Part shown: positions 17,199 through 24,700 of the stretch, piece by piece | How positions within the stretch are numbered: position 1 is the stretch's first letter | How the letters are laid out: each line of letters begins with the position of its first letter | Assembly (NCBI GenBank): GCA_947470805.1 | Contig: CANIVU010000071.1 | Span: 1 to 45,385, forward strand | Direction of reading: 5' to 3' | DNA from: Acidobacteriota bacterium | GTDB taxonomy: Bacteria > Acidobacteriota > Terriglobia > Bryobacterales > Bryobacteraceae | Length of the DNA: 45,385 nt | Made by a program: the position numbers and the translations under genes | Notes under the pieces: generated by a model | What the model saw: the letters and a program-made list of their open reading frames with translations, nothing else | The model's database searches: none | Told to the model about the DNA's origin: nothing

Positions 17199-19286
17199 TC
17201 ACTTCCAGAGCTTGCGGCTTTCGAGGTTGGCTTCGATGTCTTTGCGGCTGCGCCAGACGGGACGCATCTCTTTGCGGGAGGCGAGGGGGAGTTGATCCTC
17301 AATGTGTTTCGATCCCTCCTTCGACCAGTTGCCGTAGCCGAGGAGCGCTTCGGCGCGCTGGGGCTTGGAGAATTCCACCACCGCGTAGAACGTGTCGCCG
17401 TGCTCGATTACGGCGTTGCCGTCGACTATTTTGCGGAAGGTGGAGGTGCGGATGGCGCCCATGGCCGACGGGGCCCCGTTGGCGGGCAGGTCCAGTGCGC
17501 CGCGGCGGAGACGCACCGCGTCCCCCCATTTGACGTGCAGACTGCCGTACTGCTTCCGCATTTCAGTGGCCACGGATTCGAGAGCTTTGACGGCCTTGGC
17601 GGGGTCCGCAAAGCCGCGTGGGGTGTGGAGCGGACGCTTTTCGTCGCTGGGGATGGCGTAGCCGCCGATGGACTGGAACGCCGGGCCGGCGGCGGTGAGG
17701 AAGTTGTAGAAGAGGAGCGCGCCGTCACTCGTGTTTTCCGTCTCGCGGTCCCACTGGGCGAGGATGGCGGCGGCTTCCCGGGCTGGCTGTGATTCCGAGC
17801 GGTTGGCGGCGGCGACCAGATCGTCCACGAACTGGTCCGCCGTTTCCACGCGCGTGGAGAGCTTGCCGGCTTTCACGTCTTCGAAGGTCATCTTGTTTTT
17901 TGCTTCGGAGAGGATGCGGATGCCGCGCTGGGCGCGGGTGGTGATGCCGGTGGGCGGCGCGATGTAGGACGGGAACTTCGTTGCTTCGAGCAGGGCGGGG
18001 TAGGTGGAGGTCCAGGGGGTGTCGTTGCTGTTCTGGACCCAGCCGTTGGGCGGGTCGATGACTTTGGGAAGGCTGTCGTAGGGGACGATTTTGGAGCCGG
18101 ACCAGATGAGGTCGGACTGATCGCCGGGGACGACGCCGCTCCAGAACTGGTAGTCGCCGCGGGCGCGGATGGGCGGGGCGGCGTTGTAGACGTACATAAT
18201 GTGGCCGTCACGGTCGGCATAGGCGGTGTTGAAGATGGGCAGTTGCTGCATCCGCATCGCATCCTGGAACTGAGCCAGATTGCGGGCCAGGCCCATTTTC
18301 CAGAACTGTTCGAAGAGGCGGGGACGGTCGAGCCCGGTGACGCGCATGGCGATGGCGGTGTTCGGTGTGTCGACAACGAGGGGGCCGTGTTCGGAGTGGC
18401 GGATGACGAGGGGTTCTTCGCGGGTGGTGCCGTCCTTTTGGAGGACGCGGATGGTTTCGCGGGAGACGGTGAAGGGGCGGACTTTGCCATCGAGGACGTA
18501 GCCCGCGTCCTGGAGTTTGAGCCGGTAGAGATCGGCGCCGTTGGGATTGTTGGTGGTTTGGGTCCAGCCGAGGACTTCGGTGAAGCACTGGCGGAGGACG
18601 GGGAAGCCGACCCAGACGGCGCCGTAGGAGGTGACGCCGGGGGCGGTGAGTTGGACTTCAAAGTAGGTGTGGACGTCGCCCCATTGGAGATGGGAGTTGC
18701 TCATGAGCATGGCGTGGCCGGAGGCGGAGCGGGAGGGGGCGATGGCCCATTCGTTGGAGCCGTGGACGTCGACGGCGGCGCGCTTCGCGCGCTGGTCGAC
18801 GCGGGCGCGGTTGACGAGCCAATCGTAATGGATGACGCGGAGGCCGTGGGCGAGGACGTCTTCGACTTTGAGGGGGAGGACGGCTTTGGCGGCGGGGCTG
18901 AGGGATTGGGGGTGTTCGTTGGCCCAGGCGTTGAGACCGTCGGCGAAGGCGGCGAGGAGGGGGGCGAACTGGGGGGATTGCTGGGTGGCCCACTGGCGGG
19001 CGCGGGCGGGGACGCCGTTGACGCGGATCCAACGGTCCGATTCGAGGTACTTTTCGCCGTAGAATTGGGCGCCCTGGCCGCGGGCCTGGGCGTAGAGACG
19101 GAGGAGGAGTTCGGAATGGGCCTCCATTTGGGCGTAGCCGTAGGCGTAGAAGAGACTGGGGTGGTTGGGCGCGAAGATGTGGGGGATGCCGTAGCGGTCC
19201 CAGAGGATTTCGGTGCCCTTTTGGGGGGCGGCGAGGGCGGTGAGGGTGAGGAGGAGGGAGAGGGCGAGGTGCTGCAGCAGCTTCAT
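17199..19286 (-). CDS. Penicillin acylase family protein (S45, Ntn hydrolase)
   Basis: A signal peptide (residues 1-20, ending ALAAPQ) leads into the S45 fold. The motif HGSNEWAIAPSRSASG places the autocatalytic cleavage site before Ser177, which becomes the N-terminal nucleophile of the beta chain. Conserved segments MLMSNSHLQW and GFPVLRQCFTEVLGWTQTTN follow. At 695 residues it has the usual family length. The family hydrolyses amide bonds of beta-lactams, N-acyl-homoserine lactones or related acyl amides in the periplasm; the substrate cannot be told from sequence. It is a single gene: the decayed IS3 remnant lies after its stop and an antitoxin remnant lies before its start. No strong ribosome binding site is visible before the ATG. 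Confidence 0.9.
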   Translation of the reverse strand: MKLLQHLALSLLLTLTALAAPQKGTEILWDRYGIPHIFAPNHPSLFYAYGYAQMEAHSELLLRLYAQARGQGAQFYGEKYLESDRWIRVNGVPARARQWATQQSPQFAPLLAAFADGLNAWANEHPQSLSPAAKAVLPLKVEDVLAHGLRVIHYDWLVNRARVDQRAKRAAVDVHGSNEWAIAPSRSASGHAMLMSNSHLQWGDVHTYFEVQLTAPGVTSYGAVWVGFPVLRQCFTEVLGWTQTTNNPNGADLYRLKLQDAGYVLDGKVRPFTVSRETIRVLQKDGTTREEPLVIRHSEHGPLVVDTPNTAIAMRVTGLDRPRLFEQFWKMGLARNLAQFQDAMRMQQLPIFNTAYADRDGHIMYVYNAAPPIRARGDYQFWSGVVPGDQSDLIWSGSKIVPYDSLPKVIDPPNGWVQNSNDTPWTSTYPALLEATKFPSYIAPPTGITTRAQRGIRILSEAKNKMTFEDVKAGKLSTRVETADQFVDDLVAAANRSESQPAREAAAILAQWDRETENTSDGALLFYNFLTAAGPAFQSIGGYAIPSDEKRPLHTPRGFADPAKAVKALESVATEMRKQYGSLHVKWGDAVRLRRGALDLPANGAPSAMGAIRTSTFRKIVDGNAVIEHGDTFYAVVEFSKPQRAEALLGYGNWSKEGSKHIEDQLPLASRKEMRPVWRSRKDIEANLESRKLWK

Positions 19287-19363
19287 GGGTGGTGTGGAGT
19301 CCTGGTGGTTGGGTGTTTCTTAGTTTATCGGGATGGGGGGCAGGAGGTGGGGGCCTTCATTAA

Positions 19364-19537
19364 GTGGGTATCCGTCAGGGGCTGGAGGACGCGAAGCACG
19401 GCAAGGTTCGGCTGGCAAGAGAAGTGTTTGCGGACTTCGAAGCCAAGGAGGGGATACTCCCGCATGGGGTTTGCATTGAAACCCACTCGGCCCCGCCCTT
19501 GGTCTGGATGATCGGTTTCTCGCCGATGCCTTATTGA
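19364..19537 (+). pseudogene. C-terminal remnant of a Phd/YefM-like antitoxin
   Basis: From a GTG at 19364, immediately after an in-frame TAA, the frame reads VGIRQGLEDAKHGKVRLARE and VFADFEAKEG. This matches the IR-x-GL-x-x-AK-x-G-x3-R-x3-EVF-x-D(F/L)E pattern at the end of the intact antitoxin at 20375-20644. The N-terminal DNA-binding part is gone and the following 27 residues to the TGA are unrelated. It is therefore the surviving 3' end of another antitoxin gene. No toxin partner is recognisable immediately downstream on the same strand. Confidence 0.5.
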
Positions 19538-19546
19538 GCCGTCCAA

Positions 19547-19801
19547 TTAGCGACACGCTTCGCGACGATTGCGGACGCGAGTGACTTCGATGAGGTCGCC
19601 GCCGAGATCGCGAAAGAAAACGCGGTGGTCCTGGGTGCGGAGGCGGTAGAGAGGCGGATCGACGCCCTGGAGGCGGCGGACGTTGCCCTCTTCCGATTCA
19701 AGAAAGCGGGCCAGTGTGCGGAGGATCTGGATGGCGACCGGCTGCGGGATCGCGCGGAGTTCGGCCTTGGCTTGCTCGGTGAAGGCGACTCGTTTAGCCA
19801 T
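19547..19801 (-). CDS. RelE/ParE-family toxin
   Basis: This 84-residue protein has the RelE/ParE pattern: an N-terminal strand (RVAFTEQAKAELRAIP), two helices, then LYRLRTQDHRVFFRDLGG and LIEVTRVRNRREAC, with the Arg-rich strands that form the active face of this fold. RelE relatives cut mRNA at the ribosome; ParE relatives block gyrase. The sequence fits a RelE-like mRNA interferase slightly better (YRLR.QDHRVFF, closing V.RVRNRR). It starts inside the last codons of the antitoxin gene (8-base overlap), the usual antitoxin-first order. Confidence 0.82.
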   Translation of the reverse strand: MAKRVAFTEQAKAELRAIPQPVAIQILRTLARFLESEEGNVRRLQGVDPPLYRLRTQDHRVFFRDLGGDLIEVTRVRNRREACR

Positions 19802-20123
19802 TCTTCCGTTGGCCGCCTAACGGCTTAGCAAGGGGCTCGTCAAGTGGTGTGTTCGCCATCGTCTCCCAGTCCACCATGGTGAGTCCAAAGCCGGCGAGGA
19901 CGTCCTCCATCGGGATCGGTTTGTTGTGTTTACTCCACTCGTCGGCTTCTGCGATGGCCTGCCGATCGGCTTCGGTAAAGGGCTCATCGTCGATCGGGGC
20001 TAGCGCGAGTTTCATCGAAAGCGGGTCGAGCATAGACTGCAATAGTGTTTCCACGGCGGCCAGTTGCACCGGCGGAAGTTGATCTACCAAGGCGTGAACG
20101 TGAGTACGGGTGTCGGTGGTCAT
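19794..20123 (-). CDS. Antitoxin partner of the RelE/ParE-type toxin
   Basis: The 109-residue acidic protein contains DDEPFTEADRQAIAEADEWS followed by KPIPMEDVLAGFGLTMVDWE. This is a motif set found in antitoxins encoded directly before small RelE-type toxins. The N-terminal part (THVHALVDQLPPVQLAAVET) is a helix-rich dimerisation-like region. A good ribosome binding site (AGGA, five bases before the ATG at 20123) supports the start. The gene overlaps the toxin start by 8 bases, so the two are translationally coupled and the antitoxin probably represses its own promoter, as is usual in such pairs. Confidence 0.8.
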   Translation of the reverse strand: MTTDTRTHVHALVDQLPPVQLAAVETLLQSMLDPLSMKLALAPIDDEPFTEADRQAIAEADEWSKHNKPIPMEDVLAGFGLTMVDWETMANTPLDEPLAKPLGGQRKNG

Positions 20124-20374
20124 GGAATCCTATTGGCGCGCAATTTGCCCCATGCGGCGCCTCACTTCTGAGCGCCTGGCATGAAGGTGCCATCGTTATC
20201 TTGAGAATAGCAATTTAACGGGTAGAAACAGCTTGGCGCTGGCAGGTGGCGGAGCTGGGTTTCGACGTGGCGTACGCGGGGTGCGCTGTTTGGTGGGGGT
20301 GGTTGGCAGGCGGCGGGGCGGGCCGTGGTTCGCATCGTTGCTGATGCTAATATGATGCTTGAGAGCGAGGTCCT

Positions 20375-20644
20375 ATGATTGACGTGACGCAGGACATCCA
20401 TTCCATGACGACGTTCAAGCGCAATTCGACGGGCTTGATGAAGCGCATGAAGAAGACGGGACGGCCGCTTGTGTTGACCGTGAATGGGAAGGCGGAGGCG
20501 GTTCTGCTGGATGCCGCGTTGTATCAGGAGGTGGCGGCCCACCTTGATTCCGTAACGAGCATTCGTCGCGGTTTGGCCCAGGCGAAACAGGGAATGGGCC
20601 GCACTGTTGACGAAGTATTTGACGACCTGGAGCGGGAAGGGTAG
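20375..20644 (+). CDS. Phd/YefM-family antitoxin (partner toxin inactivated)
   Basis: This 89-residue protein has the Phd/YefM N-terminal fold: an extended start, FKRNSTGLMKRMKKTGRPLV, then LTVNGKAEAVLLDAALYQEV. It ends in a toxin-binding tail (IRRGLAQAKQGMGRTVDEVF). GCGAGG just before the ATG serves as a ribosome binding site. Ten bases downstream lies the cognate ParE gene, which carries two in-frame stops, so this antitoxin now appears to stand alone. Orphan antitoxins can persist as repressors or protect against related incoming toxins, which is inference here. Confidence 0.85.
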   Translation: MIDVTQDIHSMTTFKRNSTGLMKRMKKTGRPLVLTVNGKAEAVLLDAALYQEVAAHLDSVTSIRRGLAQAKQGMGRTVDEVFDDLEREG

Positions 20645-20654
20645 TCGAGGGCGG

Positions 20655-20975
20655 ATGACGTATCGAGTCGTCATCACGCCGGAGGCAGAGGATGATCTGC
20701 GCGCGGCGGCTCGCTATATTCGGCAGAGTGGAGCGCCGTAGGCGGCGCGGGTTTGGCTGGCGGGAGCGCGAAAGCGAATCCACTCGCTCGCCGCGTCTCC
20801 GGAACGGGCTCACGCCGCACCGGAGAGCGTGTCCTTTGCGGAACCGATTTGGGAGTTGATTTACGGTAGCGGGAACCGTGTGGTGTAACGGATACTATTT
20901 ACGATTTTCGACGATACCGTTTTCGTTTTGCATATACGGCATGGCTCCATGCTTCCGCTGGTTCCGGAAGAGTGA
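20655..20975 (+). pseudogene. ParE-family toxin with two in-frame stop codons
   Basis: From the ATG at 20655 one frame reads MTYRVVITPEAEDDLRAAAR…RQSGAP, then TAG (20739-20741), AARVWLAGARKRIHSLAASP…IWELIYGSGNRVV, then TAA (20886-20888), RILFTIFDDTVFVLHIRHGS…VPEE and TGA (20973-20975). The whole is a full-length ParE/RelE toxin of about 106 codons with no frameshift. Family members commonly have an aromatic residue at the second stop (GNR-x-x-YRIL), so TAT/TAC to TAA is a plausible one-base change. Inactivation by two nonsense mutations with the antitoxin intact is the expected order of decay. Confidence 0.85.
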
Positions 20976-21017
20976 TTTGTTCCGGATGGGGTGCTTGCGT
21001 GGGATTATAGTCGGTGC

Positions 21018-21746
21018 ATGGCGATTGTGCGATGGATGGCGGTGCTTTGTTTTGTGACGGCCGTTTGGGCGGATACGCCTTCGGCTGTGGCGCCATGCCG
21101 GGCGGGGATGGTGCTGGTGCCTGGGGGGCGGTTTGTTTTTGGGCCGGAGGGGGAGACGGCTGAGGATCCGTATTATCTGGCGGGGTCGGCGCAGACTGTC
21201 GCGGCGTTTTGTATGGACGCGCGGGAGGTTGCGGTGCGGGCGTTTTTGGCGTTTGGGAAGCCGGCGGTGAATGGGGAGTGCCCCGTGCAGAAAGATGGAC
21301 GGCGGTCGGTTGCTTGTGTTTCTTTTTCGCAGGCGGCGGGGTATTGCGCGGCGCGTGGGGGGCGGTTGCCGAGTGAGGTGGAGTGGGAGTTTGCGGCGCG
21401 GGGTGTGCGGTCTTTTGCGTTTCCCTGGGGGGATGGTTCTGTTGCCTATACGCCTCGGGCGCCTAATTTGTGTTTGTTGCGGCAGGAGCGGACGGGGTCG
21501 TTGGGGGCTTGTGTTTCCGGGGCTTCGGTGAGTGATCGGACACCGCTGGGGATTTTTGATCTGGGGTTTAATTTGTCGGAGTGGACTGCTTCGGTTTTTG
21601 GGGGGACGGAGCGGCGGGTGATTCGCGGGGGGAACTGGACTTTGCGGGTTATTGCGCCAGTTGCTTCGCAGCGGATGGCGCGGGAGGCTTCGTACTTTAG
21701 TTCTTCTGTGGGTTTCCGGTGTGCGGCGGAGCCGCGGACTCCCTAG
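21018..21746 (+). CDS. Exported FGE-sulfatase-fold protein (SUMF1-like)
   Basis: The product is about 242 residues. A signal peptide (MAIVRWMAVLCFVTAVWA) precedes an FGE-type domain: MVLVPGGRFVFG, FCMDAREVAV, SFSQAAGYCAARGGRLPSEV followed by EWEFAARG, GFNLSEWTASVF, RRVIRGGNW and a closing SVGFRCA. Formylglycine-generating enzymes oxidise a cysteine in sulfatases using a copper-bound Cys pair near RGGS; here RGGNW is not followed by those cysteines. The protein is more likely a binding or structural member of the fold. An upstream ATG at 20991 would put a charged extension before the signal peptide, so 21018 is preferred. Its last 50 bases overlap the end of the convergent STAND gene. Confidence 0.8.
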   Translation: MAIVRWMAVLCFVTAVWADTPSAVAPCRAGMVLVPGGRFVFGPEGETAEDPYYLAGSAQTVAAFCMDAREVAVRAFLAFGKPAVNGECPVQKDGRRSVACVSFSQAAGYCAARGGRLPSEVEWEFAARGVRSFAFPWGDGSVAYTPRAPNLCLLRQERTGSLGACVSGASVSDRTPLGIFDLGFNLSEWTASVFGGTERRVIRGGNWTLRVIAPVASQRMAREASYFSSSVGFRCAAEPRTP

Positions 21747-24700
21747 GGGCCGATTGTTGCCAGACGGCTTCGGGGAGGAAGCGGCGGACGAATTCTGCAA
21801 AGACGCCATCTCCCGAGGCGATGCGGGCGGCGGTTTCCTGGAGGCGGGCGTGTTGGTCCGGGAGCGGTTCGCAGTCGCCATCGTCGTTGACGGCGAGTCC
21901 GGCGATGGCTTCGGCGAGGTCGGCGAGGAGGGCCGTGTCGGCTGGGGAGCCGGAATCGGCGAAGATCCGATGGATGTAGATGGTGTCGTTGCCTTGCGAA
22001 TGGTAGATGACCCCAGTCGAGTCGGGGGAGAACGTGATTTGCTGGGGGTAAGTCCACTCGAGTTGCCAGGTGCCGAGTGGCAGGCCGGAGGCGGTGTCCC
22101 AGAGCCGGAAATTTGGCTGCTGCTGGGCGTTGGCGGCTCCTACCGTCGCGATCAATTTGCCGTCGGGACTGAAGGCGGCGCGGACAATGTACTGTTCGTG
22201 TTTGAGGGGCGGATAGAGGGGCGTGGCGGTTTCGGCGTTCCAAATTCCGACGGAACCGTCTTCGGCGTGAATGAAGAAGAGGCGGCCGGTGGGGGCGAAA
22301 CGGGCGTAGCGGATGGCGGGGGCGTAGGGCGCCGCATCGGGGTGGCGTTCGATCGTGGGTGGGGAATTGACGATACGGAGGTTGGAGGAGAGAACGATGG
22401 GGGGCGCGTAGGGGACGCCATCCGGGAAACGAGTGAGGTGGACGGTCCCGTCTTCGGAGGCAGAGAGGAGGCAGTCGCCGGCGGGGTTGAAGTCGAGATC
22501 GACAATTGGTCCCTGGTGTTGGATGGTGATGGGGCGGGGGGCATCGGAGCCTGTTTCGAAGATTTTGACGAGGCCGCACTGTTCGCCGGCGGCCTGATAG
22601 AGGCCGGAGGGATGGATGGCGCTATTGTGGATTGGGGCAGGGCTGGCTGGGATGTCCGCGCTGAACGTGAAGTGGTGGGTTCCGTCTTCGGATTGGGTGA
22701 GGGTATGGCGGCCGGAGGGATCGGTGAGGGTGACGGTGGCGGGGGTGCCGGTGGAACGGATGAGTTGCAGGCGTTTGTCGGCGAGGGCGGCCATCACGGC
22801 GCGGTCCGGGGCGACACGAATGGGCGGCGCGGCCGGGGTGAGGAGAGGCCAGTCCCACACGTGGAGGAACCCGTTTTCGGTGAGGGCGACGAGGAGGTTG
22901 GAATCGGGGTCGAAGAGGTGGCGGCGGATGGGCGCGTCGTGGGTGAGGGAGATGGATTGGGGAAGAGGATCCCTGGCGATGGACCAGAGGCGGACTTCTT
23001 CTTCGGTGGCGGTGAGGACGCGGCGCGGGTCCGAGTCGAAGGCGGCGTGGCGGAGCGGGACGAACTGACCGTAGCGGTGCGAGTCGCGGCGGGGATGAGT
23101 CAGTTCGACTTTCAGGGGCTGGAGGGTGTCGACGTCGTAGATTTCCGGAGGGATGTTGGTGGCGAAGTCGTCCGGAGCCCAGAGAATCCACCGGTTATCG
23201 GGGCTGAAGGCGATGGGGCGGCCGGCGACAGGCAGCGGCTTTGCGGTGGGTTCGGGGGAGTGGAGATTGCAGATCCAGGCGCCCGTTTTTGTGATGGCGG
23301 CCAGGAGGTTGCCATCGGGACTGAAGCAGTGGGACTGGGGCGCGGGGAGGGCGACGCGGCGGTGAAGTTGGGGCGTGGCTTCGAGGGTCCAGGTATGCAG
23401 TGTGTTGGGGGTTTGGGTGAAGAGGAGCCGGGAATCGTTGGAGAACGTGGCGGCGAGGATGGTGCCAGCGCAGCGGCTCGCGGGGCCTGAGGGGATGCCG
23501 GATTGGCGGTCCCGCCGCTGCCAGGCCCCGGTTGGTGAGAGGGTGAGGACGAACGATGTATCGGGAGCGATGGCGAGGAGGGGATCTGGATACTGCGTCG
23601 GGAGTTGCGCGGGGAGAGTGAGCGACCACAATTGAGGAGGGGCGGCGAGGAAGGAGAGGATGAGGCAGTCGCCGGAGGTGTCGAAGGCGGCGCTGGTGAC
23701 ATTGGTGAAGCTGAGTTCCCGGTACACTTGTTGGCCCGTTTCGAGGTTCAAGACCACGACTGCTCCATGGGGAGAAACGATGACGGCGGTGTGGCCGTCG
23801 GGGCTGAGCGCGGCGGAGCGGGGGATGGCAAAGGCCTGGACGGGAGGGCCGGCGGGGGCGAAGGAGTCCGAGGAAAAGCGCCGGGCGGTACCGGCCTCGG
23901 TAACGACGACAAAGTGGCGGCTGTCGGGGGAAAGGGCCAGCGCGGCGGGCTCCGCGTCGAGGAGGATTTCGCGGGACTCTCCGCCGGATTGGCTGATGTC
24001 GCGGCGTACGACATAGTGTTTGAAGCCGGAATTGCCGCGGTTCTCGATGCTCAGATCGTAGCTATTACCAACCAATGCAAATGCGCCGGCGGCATCCCAA
24101 ACGACCAATTCCGGCTGGAGTGCGAATTGAGAGATTGCGGTGAATGCTCCGTTGTCGAGGCTCCACGCCCCGCGGGGGCCGAGCAATTTGGTGCCATCGT
24201 GGGAGAGATGGAGAGAGGCTTCGGGGTCTGGAGAGACGGAGACTGAAGGTCGGTATGCGGCTCCGGAGGCGGTGTCCCACGCTTGCGCGGTTCCATTGGA
24301 AAGGGTGACGAAATGGCTGCCGGTGGAGTTGAAGCGGACCGAATCGGGTTGGGAGAGTGGGACGCCGATGGCGGCGCCGGTAACGGCGTCGTGGAGGATG
24401 GGGTTGCGGCCGGGGACTTGCAGGAGCGCGAGGTTCTGGTCCGGGCTGATGGCGAGGACATTGACATGGAGGAATGGGTCGCCGGCGGGAGCGCCGTTGG
24501 CGGCGTGGCGAAGTTGGATAGACGGCGCGTTGCTCTCGACGATGACGAAGAAGCGGCTGTCGTGACTGAAGGCGACGTCGAGGATGCGACCGCGAAGGGT
24601 GATGGTTTCGCAGACGGGGGTGCCGGAGAGGTCTGTGAGGATGGCTTGATTGTCCGCGAGGAGGGGGACGGTGAGGCGGCGAGTGCCGTCAGGGCTTTCG

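Noticed and set aside
21652-23490. Plus-strand frame of 612 codons opposite the STAND gene
   Set aside because: Low-complexity Gly/Glu-rich translation without motifs. The minus-strand frame has clear NTPase and propeller signatures.
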